A program made the position numbers and the translations under genes. The notes beneath the pieces are model-generated. The model did not search any database and was not told where the DNA came from. It saw only the letters and a list, made by a program, of their open reading frames with translations. 35,149 bases of DNA from DATAXV01 sp036272915 (lineage in GTDB: Bacteria > Chloroflexota > Dormibacteria > Dormibacterales > Dormibacteraceae): positions 1 to 35,149 of the forward strand of contig DATAXV010000215.1 in NCBI GenBank assembly GCA_036272915.1, read 5' to 3'. Of the stretch, positions 7,999 to 17,349 are shown in pieces (position 1 is the first letter of the stretch; each line of letters opens with the position of its first letter).

Positions 7999-8091
7999 GC
8001 CGGGTCTGCCCGCCCGCCCCGTGGTCGAGGTGATGGCGTCCCGGAGGCTGCGGGACACCCGTTGCCGGCGCTCACGGGATAAGGTCCGGGC

Positions 8092-8844
8092 GTGAGGATC
8101 GCTGCGGTGTACGACGTCCACGGCAATCTTCCCGCTTTGACCGCGGTCCTCTCCGACGTCGACGCCCTCGGCGTCGACACCATCGTCGTCGGAGGCGACG
8201 TCGCTTGGGGACCGATGCCGGCCGACTGTCTCGACCTTCTCCGGGAGCGGGGCGCGCGGTTCATTCGCGGGAACGCTGACCGGGTGCTCGACATAGGCGG
8301 AGACGATGAGTCGGACGTGCGGGTGCCGGCGCGGCGGTGGGTCGCGACCCGCCTGGATGCGGAACGGCTCGACTTCCTCGCATCTCTGCCACTCGACCTG
8401 ACGCTCGATGTCAATGGGCTTGGACCGGTGCGCTTCTGCCACGGGGCCCCGCATAGCGACGAGCTGGCCATCACTCGACTGACGACAGCAGCCCGGCTGG
8501 CTGACCTCCTGACCGGCATCGACGAGCGCGTCGTGATCTGTGGCCACACGCACGTTCAGTTCGACCGGACGGCTGCTGGTATTCGGGTCGTGAACGCTGG
8601 AAGCGTCGGCCGTCCCTGTGAGGCGGAGCCGGCAGCTTACTGGGCGCTGCTCGATGGCGACGTCAAGCTCCGACGAACCAGCTACGACATCGCGTCCGGC
8701 GTGCAGGCGATGCTGGCGACCGGCTTTCCGCTGGCTGCCGATGCCGTGTCAAGCCTGAGCCCCGACCCGGACCGGCCGGCGCGGGTCAGCAGAGTCATCG
8801 AAGAAGCTGCCGAGGCCGCGTGGAGGCGCGGACGACCGGCGTGA
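8092..8844 (+). CDS. Calcineurin-like metallophosphoesterase (YfcE/MJ0936-like)
   Basis: A 250-residue single-domain metallophosphoesterase. Metal-binding motifs appear in order: DVHGN near residue 8, GGDVAWGP, RGNADR, CHGAPHSDE and GHTHVQF. NAGSVGRPCE is a family hallmark. Such enzymes hydrolyse phosphodiesters or phosphomonoesters with Mn/Ni or Fe/Zn pairs; the substrate is not predictable. The start is GTG at 8092. It stands alone, with a 93-bp gap upstream and about 300 bp without genes downstream. Confidence 0.88.
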   Translation: MRIAAVYDVHGNLPALTAVLSDVDALGVDTIVVGGDVAWGPMPADCLDLLRERGARFIRGNADRVLDIGGDDESDVRVPARRWVATRLDAERLDFLASLPLDLTLDVNGLGPVRFCHGAPHSDELAITRLTTAARLADLLTGIDERVVICGHTHVQFDRTAAGIRVVNAGSVGRPCEAEPAAYWALLDGDVKLRRTSYDIASGVQAMLATGFPLAADAVSSLSPDPDRPARVSRVIEEAAEAAWRRGRPA

Positions 8845-9079
8845 CCGGACCCGGAGGCGACGGACGGCGATGGCGGCCGACTGGTGGGAGCGGTGATGAT
8901 GCAGGTCGAGGCTGATCTGATGTTCGTAGCTGACTGCGGGTCGGTCGACCGGGGGCCGGCGGTCGAGACGTGCCGGACGAGGGCCGTTCTCCGACTGCTG
9001 GCGGCCACGGCGCTCTTGCGCGACACCGGACAGGCGCGGGAACATCCGTCCAAGACCGGTGGCTGACCCCGCATCTAGG

Positions 9080-9128
9080 CTCACGTTTCGTGAGACCGCA
9101 GCGACATTCCCCGCCGTGGCACGGGGAA
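9080..9128. other. Two hairpins in the gene-free stretch before the ABC operon
   Basis: The 8845-9145 gap has no convincing gene. It holds a perfect hairpin CTCACG-TTT-CGTGAG (9080-9094) and a second inverted repeat TTCCCCG/CGGGGAA (9107-9113 and 9122-9128, 8-nt loop) just before the ABC start. The first may terminate the upstream transcript; the second lies close enough to the start region of the ABC operon to act as an operator or leader structure. Roles are inferred. Confidence 0.35.
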
Positions 9129-9145
9129 CCGGGTAGAAGGACGCC

Positions 9146-10984
9146 GTGATCGGGATCCAGCCGGCACTGATGCGGCGCCGGGTCGCGGACAGCGCCGAGT
9201 GGCGATTCTTCGGTGCGCTCCGTCATGCCAGCCCCCCGCTGGCCGCGCTCTGGTGGGCGCTGATCATTCTGCGGGGCCTGCTCCCCGCGCTCTTCTCGAT
9301 CGTGGTCGGGGTCCTCGTCGGAGCCGTCCAGGGCGGTCACGGGCTGGCCCTGCCCCTGGTCTCGATGGGCGTCGTCTTCATCCTCATGAACGCGCTTTCG
9401 CCGCTGCACGACGCGATCGCCGAGAACCTGGGCTCACAGACCTCGCGTTGGCTGCAGCGCCGGCTGCTCGGCGCGGCGACCACCCCCGCCGGGCTGGCGC
9501 ACCTGGAGCGGCCGGAGCTGGCCGACGCCATGGCCAGGGCGCGCGAGTTCGACCTCGGCGTCTCGGCGCCGACCCTGAACCAGTCGATGGGCGAGATCGG
9601 CAGCGGCTTCGCCCAGATCGCCGCCGGGATCGCCCAGGCGGCGGTGCTCGGCCGCTACTCATGGTGGGCGGCGCTGATCCTGCTGGTGGCCTGGGCGTCG
9701 ACCCACGTCATCCTCCGCGACAGCTACAGCTGGCACCTAGACGAGTCCGAGGACATCGCCGACCACGAGCGCCACGCCTTCTACGCCTACCGGATCGCGG
9801 TCGAGGCGCTGGCGGCCAAGGAGGTGCGGCTCTTCGGGCTCGCCGACTGGGTCGTGGATCGCTTCCAGAGCCGGCGCCGCATCGCCGTCGACCGCCGCTT
9901 CGAGCAGCGCCGCCTGCGCCAGGGCTCGGTCGGGATGGCCCTGCTCGTGGTCGGCCTCGCCAACGCGCTCGTCTTCGGGCTGCTCGCCCACGACGCTTTG
10001 AGCGGCGCCGTCGGGCTCGCCGCCGTCGTCGTCTACGCCCAGGCGGCGGTCGGGATCGCCGCGGTCGCCGCCGCCGAGAGCGACTGGTGGTTCCGGGGCG
10101 CTGCCAAGCCGATCCCCGAGGTGGTCGACCTGGCGGGACGGATGGCGCCGGTGGGGAGGCTGGACTCGGGGAGCGCAACGGCGCAGGGCATGCCTCGCGA
10201 GGAGGTGCGGCTGCGGGATGTGCGCTTCGGCTACCGGCGGGACGCGCCGCCGGTCCTGGACGGGGTCGACCTGACCATCCCCGCCGGCACCTCGATGGCG
10301 GTGGTCGGGCTCAACGGCGCCGGCAAGACCACCCTGGCCAAGCTCCTCTGCCGTCTGTACGACCCCTGGGAGGGCGCGATCACGGTCGACGGCACCGATC
10401 TCCGCGGCCTCGACCTCGAGCAGTGGCGCGGACAGCTGGCGGCGGTCTTCCAGGACTTCATCCGTTTCGAGCTGCCGCTGCGGGTCAACGTCGCGCCCCA
10501 GGGCGCGCCCGACGGCGCCGTCGAGGAGGCCCTGGCCACCGCCGGCGCGTCCGGTCTGGCCAGCCTCGATCGCATCCTCTCCCGCGGCTACGAGGGCGGC
10601 ACCGACCTCTCCGGCGGGCAGTGGCAGCGGGTGGCGCTGGCTCGGGCCCTCTGCCGGGTGCGTCTCGGCGCCGGGATGATCCTGCTCGACGAGCCGACCG
10701 CCCAGATCGACGTCCGCGGCGAGGCCGAGATCTTCGACAGGCTGCTGGAGGCGACCCGCGGGTGCACCACCGTCCTCATCTCTCACCGCCTGTCGTCGGT
10801 GCGGCACGCCGACCGCATCTGCGTCCTCGAGAAGGGGAGGGTGGTCGAGCTCGGCAGCCACGAGGAGCTGATGGCGCAGGAGGGCCGCTACCGCACGCTG
10901 TTCGACCTGCAGGCGTCGAGGTTCGCGCAGGGGATGGGCGCCGAGGAGGACGAGGACCCGATGGAGTACGACGATGGCCGATGA
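9146..10984 (+). CDS. ABC exporter half-transporter, subunit 1 (permease-ATPase fusion)
   Basis: 612 residues: an N-terminal six-helix ABC-exporter membrane domain (about 30-330) fused to an ATPase domain. The ATPase has Walker A GLNGAGKT (about 388), Q-loop FQDFIRFE, signature LSGGQWQRVALARAL (about 488), Walker B MILLDEPTA (about 510) and the switch His in LISHRLSS. All catalytic residues, including the Walker B Glu, are present. GTG 9146 follows AGAAGGA. The last 11 bp overlap the next gene, which encodes a partner of the same architecture, so the two likely form a heterodimer. The FQDFxRFE Q-loop resembles exporters of peptides or lipids; the cargo is unknown. The C-terminal tail is acidic. 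Confidence 0.92.
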   Translation: MIGIQPALMRRRVADSAEWRFFGALRHASPPLAALWWALIILRGLLPALFSIVVGVLVGAVQGGHGLALPLVSMGVVFILMNALSPLHDAIAENLGSQTSRWLQRRLLGAATTPAGLAHLERPELADAMARAREFDLGVSAPTLNQSMGEIGSGFAQIAAGIAQAAVLGRYSWWAALILLVAWASTHVILRDSYSWHLDESEDIADHERHAFYAYRIAVEALAAKEVRLFGLADWVVDRFQSRRRIAVDRRFEQRRLRQGSVGMALLVVGLANALVFGLLAHDALSGAVGLAAVVVYAQAAVGIAAVAAAESDWWFRGAAKPIPEVVDLAGRMAPVGRLDSGSATAQGMPREEVRLRDVRFGYRRDAPPVLDGVDLTIPAGTSMAVVGLNGAGKTTLAKLLCRLYDPWEGAITVDGTDLRGLDLEQWRGQLAAVFQDFIRFELPLRVNVAPQGAPDGAVEEALATAGASGLASLDRILSRGYEGGTDLSGGQWQRVALARALCRVRLGAGMILLDEPTAQIDVRGEAEIFDRLLEATRGCTTVLISHRLSSVRHADRICVLEKGRVVELGSHEELMAQEGRYRTLFDLQASRFAQGMGAEEDEDPMEYDDGR

Positions 10985-12761
10985 CACCGACCTGCCCTCC
11001 GTCCTCGCCTCGGTGCGGCGTTCCTTCGGCCTTGCCTACGAGGCGGAGCCCCGGCTCCTGGTCGTCTCCTCGATCCTGACCGTAGCCTCGTTCCTGCCCA
11101 GCGCCCTGATCGCCTTCTGGCTCAGGCTCCTGGCCGACGGCGTCGTCCGCCACCGGTTCTCGGAGGTCGTGATCGGGGTGGCGGCGATGGCCCTATCGGT
11201 GACCGCCACCTGGCTGCTCAACACGGTCGGCGGGCGGATGCAGCGGGTCTTCTCGCAGCGGGCCACGATCGCTCTCGAGGCCCGCGTCGCCGAACTCCAG
11301 ACGCGCACCGCCGGCATCGAACATCACGAGCGGCCGGAGTACCTGGACCGGCTGCAGCTCCTGCGCGACCAGGTCTTCCTGCTCAACCACCTCTACATGA
11401 GCGTGACCATGATCGTGGGGCTGGTCCTGCGGCTGGCGCTGACCGTCGGGCTGCTGGCCTCGATCAGCCCGCTCCTGGTCGGGCTCGCCGTGTTCGCCCT
11501 TCCGGTCGCGCTCTCCGCCACCTGGCGGGCGGGGGTGGAGCGGGCGGCGCAGGAGGGTGCCGCCTCGAGCAAGCGCCTGGCCCGCCACCTCTTCGACATC
11601 GGCACCACCGCCGGCCCCGGCAAGGAGGTGCGGCTCAGCGGCATCGGACCGGCCGTGGTCGGCTGGCACGACCGGGCACTGCAGTCTTCCGTGGCGCCCC
11701 TGCAGCGGGCGCGCTGGCAGAGCTCGGCGTGGCACGCGGCGGCCTGGACCGTGTTCGGCGCGGCCTACGTCGCCGCCGTGGCCTGGGCCGCCCTCGGCCT
11801 GCGGGCCCCCGCCGGAAGCGTGCTGCTGGTGCTCGCCGCCGGCGGCAACCTCTCCGCCTACCTGGCCCAGGTCGTCTCCTCGGTCGGCTTCACGCGCTGG
11901 TGCATCGACGCCGCCCAGCGCCTGCTCTGGCTCGAGCGATACGCGACCGGCACCGCCGAGCGGGCGACCGAGGAGCCGCCGGCCAGGCTGCGGGAGGGCA
12001 TGCGCCTGGAGGGGGTCACGTTCCGCTATCCGGGCACCGACCGGGACGTGCTCGAGGACGTCGACCTGACCCTCCCCGCGGGCAGGGTGGTGGCCCTGGT
12101 CGGCGAGAACGGCGCCGGCAAGTCGACGCTGGTCAAGCTCCTCTGCCGCTTCTACGCGCCGACCCGAGGACGGATCACGATCGACGGCGTCGACCTCGCC
12201 CGGATCCCCGCCGCCGAGTGGCGGAAGCGGCTCACCGCCACCTTCCAGGACTTCATGCGCTTCGAGTTCCGCGTCGGCCGCAGCATCGGGCTCGGCGACG
12301 TCGAGCGCGAGGAGGACCGGGCGGCGCTGCTCGGCGCCGCCTCCAGGGGCGGCGCCGCCGACGTGGTCGAGCGGCTGCCGCGGGGCCTCGAGACGCAGCT
12401 CGGCCCGACCTGGGCGGAGGGCGTCGACCTCTCCTTCGGGCAGTGGCAGAAGGTGGCCGTGGCCCGGGCCTTCATGCGCTCCCGGCCACTGCTCATGGTC
12501 CTCGACGAGCCGACCGCGGCGCTCGACGCCGAGACCGAGCACGCCCTCTTCGAGCGGTTCGCGGCCGAGTCGAGGGCGGCCGCCGCGGACGGCCGGATCA
12601 CGGTGCTCGTCTCGCACCGCTTCTCCACCGTCCGCATGGCCGACCTGATCGTGGTCCTCGACGGCGCCCGCGTCGTCGAGGTCGGGTCCCACGAAGAGCT
12701 GATGCGCCGGCGCGGGACCTACTCCGAGCTCTACGGCATCCAGGCGCGGGGCTACCGCTGA
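10974..12761 (+). CDS. ABC exporter half-transporter, subunit 2 (permease-ATPase fusion)
   Basis: 595 residues with the same layout as its upstream neighbour: membrane domain about 35-320, then an ATPase with Walker A GENGAGKS (about 376), Q-loop FQDFMRFEF, signature LSFGQWQKVAVARAF (about 486), Walker B LLMVLDEPTAALD (about 507) and VLVSHRFSTV. The signature has Phe in place of the second residue Gly of LSGGQ (LSFGQ), a mild asymmetry between the two halves. The ATG sits inside the end of subunit 1, an 11-bp overlap that implies coupled translation and fixed stoichiometry. No precursor peptide or maturation gene is adjacent, so an antimicrobial-peptide role cannot be claimed. Confidence 0.92.
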   Translation: MADDTDLPSVLASVRRSFGLAYEAEPRLLVVSSILTVASFLPSALIAFWLRLLADGVVRHRFSEVVIGVAAMALSVTATWLLNTVGGRMQRVFSQRATIALEARVAELQTRTAGIEHHERPEYLDRLQLLRDQVFLLNHLYMSVTMIVGLVLRLALTVGLLASISPLLVGLAVFALPVALSATWRAGVERAAQEGAASSKRLARHLFDIGTTAGPGKEVRLSGIGPAVVGWHDRALQSSVAPLQRARWQSSAWHAAAWTVFGAAYVAAVAWAALGLRAPAGSVLLVLAAGGNLSAYLAQVVSSVGFTRWCIDAAQRLLWLERYATGTAERATEEPPARLREGMRLEGVTFRYPGTDRDVLEDVDLTLPAGRVVALVGENGAGKSTLVKLLCRFYAPTRGRITIDGVDLARIPAAEWRKRLTATFQDFMRFEFRVGRSIGLGDVEREEDRAALLGAASRGGAADVVERLPRGLETQLGPTWAEGVDLSFGQWQKVAVARAFMRSRPLLMVLDEPTAALDAETEHALFERFAAESRAAAADGRITVLVSHRFSTVRMADLIVVLDGARVVEVGSHEELMRRRGTYSELYGIQARGYR

Positions 12762-12774
12762 GCCCGGGCTGCCC

Positions 12775-13746
<972 letters not shown>

Positions 13747-14037
13747 CGGTTCCTCCTCAGAGCCGGGGGTGGACCGGGCCGGCGGCGGTCAAGACGGATG
13801 AGGGTTCGCTGGTCAGGCGCCTCGAATCGGATCGAGCGCGAGGCCTCCACCCTGGGCCGTTCGGGACCTGCACCGGTCACGATACGAGCACAGCCACGGG
13901 GCTCGCCGAGGCGCGGGGTCGAGGCCGGGGCGACCTGACCGGAGACACCACCGGGCACGGCCGGTCAGACGGTCGGTGCCGGACCGCCTTGGGGACTGGA
14001 ACTCGGCGAAGAGAATCATCGTTTTGAGAGGGGCAGG

Positions 14038-14340
14038 ATGATGGACGGGAGCATGCCCCTGGAACGCTACGTCCGACTCATGCACGAGGTCCTGGGTGGA
14101 GCCATCTCGCCCGCGGAGTTCGAGACGGCCCACATTCATCTGCGGAGGGAGCTGGGGCGTGCGGCATCTTCGTCGGCGGTCCGGAGGACGGCATTCTTGA
14201 TGACCTCTTTTGGGGATGTCGACGCGTTCACGACACTGGGCCGGGGCAGCCCGAGGAACTCGATGACGAGGGGCTCCTGCGCGCCGTCCGGAACGGCGTC
14301 TCTCGACTGGACGCGCTGAGGCGCTGGGGGCGTGTCGTCA
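14038..14340 (+). pseudogene. Decayed colicin-immunity-like small protein
   Basis: The first part (YVRLMHEVLGGAISPAEFE) resembles the N-terminus of bacterial colicin-immunity-domain proteins (helix, then G-x-IS-x-x-EFE). The rest of that family pattern is split between frames: GILDDLF is read in the frame of position 14190, DVDAF returns to the original frame at 14215-14229, and PEELDDEGLLRAVRNGVSRLDAL is again in the frame of 14190. Read straight through, the original frame ends at 14319 with a meaningless tail. This suggests several small indels, hence a broken gene or an error-prone patch. Family assignment is by pattern memory and moderate. No toxin gene is adjacent. Confidence 0.4.
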
Positions 14341-14353
14341 GAGCCGGCGTCGG

Positions 14354-15151
14354 TCAGCCGACGGCCCTCTCGGTCAGCACCGCCTGTTCGGCGGCGCGAG
14401 GCCGCTCACCCGCGACGATCAGTCCGGGCCGGCCGTGGCTCTGGCCGCCCAGCTGCTCGTTCTCGGGGTCCCGGAAGCCCACCCGCACCATCCGCCGGTT
14501 GCGGTCGGTGGTGTTCAGGTAGGAGCCGTGGACGGTGTGGATGCTGAAGCAGACGACGTCACCCGCCTTGGCCGGCACCGGAACCGTGTCCTCGAGCCGG
14601 TACTGGTCGGTGGGGAGGTGGGGCGAGCAGGGGCCGTCCGCGGTCTCCGTGATGTGCTCGAGCCTGCCGCCCAGGTGCGAGCCGTCGAGGAAGCGGATCT
14701 CGCCGTTGGCGGCCGAGGTGTCGTCGAGGTGGACGAGGACATCGACGTAGCGGCCGTCGGTGTGTGGGTAGAAGGGGTCGTCCTGGTGCATGGGAAAGGG
14801 ATGGCCGGTCTCCGGCGGCTTGACGTGGAGCGTCGAGTGGTGCAGCTCGATGTTGGGACCGAGCAGGTCGGCGAGCACCGCCGCCAGCCGCGGGTTCGTC
14901 ACCGCCCGCATCCACTCCACCGAGTAGAACTGGAGGTCGTGGAGGGAGACCAGCTTCGACTTCTTCTCCACCTCCTCGGTCATGTACTTCTGCCGCCAGG
15001 GACCGGTCCAGCCGGAGGTCCGGCTCGCCCAGGTGTCGATGATCCAGTCGAGCGACCGTCCCAGGCCCTCCGTCTCCTCAGGGGTGAAGACCTGAGGGAC
15101 GCGCAGGTACCCGTGCTCCCGGTAGGACGCGACCTGTTCCGAAGTCAGCAT
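14354..15151 (-). CDS. Phytanoyl-CoA dioxygenase (PhyH) family Fe(II)/2-oxoglutarate oxygenase
   Basis: 265 residues. The metal triad is H-x-D in FPMHQDDPFYPH and the distal His in SIHTVHGSYLN. The 2-oxoglutarate-binding Arg is in RRMVRVGF. The N-terminal EQVASYREHGYLRVP is the common start of the family. ATG 15151 follows AGGAG with 7 nt spacing; the longer frame to 15271 lacks a ribosome-binding site. The nucleoside hydrolase lies 154 bp downstream of this start on the same strand, i.e. it is transcribed first. The substrate is unknown; the family hydroxylates small metabolites or lipids. Confidence 0.88.
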   Translation of the reverse strand: MLTSEQVASYREHGYLRVPQVFTPEETEGLGRSLDWIIDTWASRTSGWTGPWRQKYMTEEVEKKSKLVSLHDLQFYSVEWMRAVTNPRLAAVLADLLGPNIELHHSTLHVKPPETGHPFPMHQDDPFYPHTDGRYVDVLVHLDDTSAANGEIRFLDGSHLGGRLEHITETADGPCSPHLPTDQYRLEDTVPVPAKAGDVVCFSIHTVHGSYLNTTDRNRRMVRVGFRDPENEQLGGQSHGRPGLIVAGERPRAAEQAVLTERAVG

Positions 15152-15305
15152 GGCTCTGCTCCTGTTGCATCGCGTAGCGCGGGTCGGCGGGCACACTTCC
15201 GCCCGGCGGCGCCGCCAGCTCCATTCCCTTCGCTTCGAGGCTACGGATGGCGGTTCGGCGCCGTCAACCACTCATCTGATGACTTTGCGATGCGCGGAGC
15301 GGGCT

Positions 15306-16238
15306 CTAAGCGGTGCCGAGGGAGTCCATGAGCATCCGCATGAACCTCTCTCTGTCGATCTCGTCGACGATCCGGGCGTTGGGCTCGAGGCCGAGCGCGT
15401 CGTTCCAGTCGACCGAGCAGTAGCCGCGGGTGAGCTCGCCCCTGGTCTCGACGTCGACGCGGCACCGGCGGGAGCGGGTGACGAGCCCGTCGTCGATGGC
15501 CAGGGCGCAGGCGAGCGCGTCGGGCTGGGGGATGCCCTCGATGCCGATGCCCCGGCAGTAGTTCAGGGCGAGCCTGGTGATGCAGGTGAAGAACCGGGAG
15601 CGCTCGGTGTCCAGCGCCGCGATGGCCTCGAGCTCGGCCGCGGTGACGACGCCTTGGCGCCGGGTCAGGGTCCAGTCGACCAGGGTGAGCGGGAAGCCGG
15701 CGCCGAGCACGATCTGCGCGGCCTCGGGGTCGACGTAGAAGTTGAACTCGGCGGCCGGCGTGACATTGCCGATGCCGTTGTTGGTGCCGCCCATCACGTA
15801 GAGGTGCCGGACGCGGCCGGCGATCTCCGGTTCGCGCCGGACCGCCATGGCGATGTTGGTCAGCGGTCCGATGGCGATCAGCGTTATCTCACCGGGTGCG
15901 GCGACGACGCTGTCGACGATGAGATCGACCGCGTGCCGGGGCTCTGGCCGCTGGCTCGCCCGGGGGTGTCCCGCGTCTCCCATCCCATCCGTGCCGTGGT
16001 ACTCCTCGGCGCCGAACCAGGGGCGCATCAGGGGCTGGGCGCAACCGGGGTGGACGGGCACCTTCGCCGGACCACCGGCCAGCTCGATCGTGTACAGCGC
16101 GTTCTCGATCTCCTGGGCGAAGCCGACGTTGCCGGCGACCACGGTGACCGCCTCCACGGTGGCCGGGCTGGCGAGGGCGAGGAGAAGCGCGATGGCGTCG
16201 TCCTGGGCGGTGTCGGTGTCGATGATCAGCCGTGTCAC
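15306..16238 (-). CDS. Nucleoside hydrolase (inosine/uridine-preferring family)
   Basis: 310 residues. The Ca-binding signature appears as DTDTAQDDAIALLLA near residue 7 (usual DTDPGxDDA), with LTNIAMAV and FNFYVDPEAAQIVL further on. VIAIGPLTN-like LIAIGPLTN and the substrate segment around YHGTDGMGD are family features. It cleaves the N-glycosidic bond of ribonucleosides for base salvage; specificity is not readable. The start is GTG at 16238 with no strong ribosome-binding site. It is followed by the PhyH gene 154 bp on, so the two may be co-transcribed. Confidence 0.9.
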   Translation of the reverse strand: MTRLIIDTDTAQDDAIALLLALASPATVEAVTVVAGNVGFAQEIENALYTIELAGGPAKVPVHPGCAQPLMRPWFGAEEYHGTDGMGDAGHPRASQRPEPRHAVDLIVDSVVAAPGEITLIAIGPLTNIAMAVRREPEIAGRVRHLYVMGGTNNGIGNVTPAAEFNFYVDPEAAQIVLGAGFPLTLVDWTLTRRQGVVTAAELEAIAALDTERSRFFTCITRLALNYCRGIGIEGIPQPDALACALAIDDGLVTRSRRCRVDVETRGELTRGYCSVDWNDALGLEPNARIVDEIDRERFMRMLMDSLGTA

Positions 16239-16597
16239 GGATGGGAACCGTAAACGGGCGCGCCGGTGTCCTGCCGGCGCCGACCGGCATGGCGAGGACG
16301 CCGGAGGCGGAAACGGAGCCGGTCAGGCCGCGTGGCCCTGGTCCGGGCCGGCCACCGCGGCATGGACAGGAGCTGGCGCATCACCCGCCCCGGCCACGGT
16401 TCCCTCCGGGGTCGGTCGGCGCGTCTGGGCATGGTCATCGGCTGCTGCAGGCTGGCGGCTCTCATTACGTCGATGGTCGGGCGGCGATGTCAGGGCCCGA
16501 GCCCGCTCGATTGCGGCTTTCTGCAAGAAGCGACGGATTCCGCGCCATCCACCGGTCTTGATGTCGACTCGACTTCACCGCCATGGAGGAACACCCG
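16239..16597. other. Gene-free divergent intergenic region
   Basis: This 359-bp stretch separates the divergent nucleoside hydrolase and SDR starts. Open frames across it are low-complexity Pro/Arg/Gly translations without a ribosome-binding site or family resemblance. It presumably contains both promoters, but no convincing promoter element or repeat was recognised. Confidence 0.4.
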
Positions 16598-17338
16598 ATG
16601 TCAAACCCCTTCCCGACCGCCGTCGTCACCGGCGCCAGCCGCGGCTTCGGGCGCGCCATCGCCGCCGCCCTCCTCGCCAAGGGCTCCGGCGTCGTCGGCA
16701 TCGCCCGCGGCGAGGCGGACTTGCGCGCTGCCGGCGAGGACCTCGGTGACGGCTTCACCCCGCTCGCCGGGGACGCCACCGACGAGACGCTCGCGCAGAA
16801 CGTGATCCGTGATCACCGACCCCGCCTGATCGTCCTCAACGCCGGGATCACGCCGCACATGGCCCCGGTGCAGGAGCAGACCTGGAAGACCTTCACCAGC
16901 AACTGGAACAACGACACCCGCCACGTCTTCACCTGGATCCGAGCGTCGCTGCGATCGCCGCTGGCACCGGGCAGCGTGGTCGTCGCCATGTCCAGCGGCG
17001 CGGCCCTGGTCGGCTCCCCGCTCAGCGGTGGCTACGCCAGCGCCAAGGCCGGCATCCGCTACATCCGCTCCTACGCCGCTGACGAGTCGGAGCGGGGCGG
17101 CCTCGGCATCCGGTTCGTCGCTCTGCTCCCCCAGCTGACCCCGGCCACCGGCCTCGGCTCCAGCGGCGTCGACGGCTACGCCGCCCGCCAGGGCATTGAC
17201 CGGGAGACGTTCATCAGGGGCCTCCAGCCAATCCTCACCCCGGAGCGGGTGGCCGAGGCGGTGCTCCAGATCGCCGCCGACGCGGACGGCGGTCCCGAGT
17301 ACCAGGTCAGCGGGGGCGGGTTGCGTCCGATCGCCTGA
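16598..17338 (+). CDS. Short-chain dehydrogenase/reductase
   Basis: 246 residues with a classical SDR layout: cofactor motif TGASRGFG (residues 11-18), LNAG, Ser in VAMSSGAAL, and the catalytic Tyr/Lys in YASAK. The C-terminus ends YQVSGGGLRPIA. ATG 16598 is preferred over the in-frame ATG 16583 because GGAGGA lies just upstream of it, spaced about 8 nt. It is followed after 11 bp by an ECF sigma factor gene, so the two are probably one transcript. Substrate unknown. Confidence 0.9.
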   Translation: MSNPFPTAVVTGASRGFGRAIAAALLAKGSGVVGIARGEADLRAAGEDLGDGFTPLAGDATDETLAQNVIRDHRPRLIVLNAGITPHMAPVQEQTWKTFTSNWNNDTRHVFTWIRASLRSPLAPGSVVVAMSSGAALVGSPLSGGYASAKAGIRYIRSYAADESERGGLGIRFVALLPQLTPATGLGSSGVDGYAARQGIDRETFIRGLQPILTPERVAEAVLQIAADADGGPEYQVSGGGLRPIA

Positions 17339-17349
17339 GGGCCCATACA

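Noticed and set aside
8884..9066. 60-codon open frame after the metallophosphoesterase
   Set aside because: No recognisable family and composition typical of random GC-rich DNA; not strong enough to call.
9146..12761. Bacteriocin/lanthipeptide export cluster
   Set aside because: The ABC pair has a peptide-exporter-like Q-loop, but no precursor peptide, peptidase domain or modification enzyme is nearby.
14038..14319. Intact 93-residue gene
   Set aside because: Only the first half resembles a protein family; the remainder matches in other frames, so it is listed as a broken gene.
16232..16561. 109-codon open frame in the divergent gap
   Set aside because: Pro/Arg/Gly-rich, starts inside the nucleoside hydrolase region, no ribosome-binding site or family pattern.
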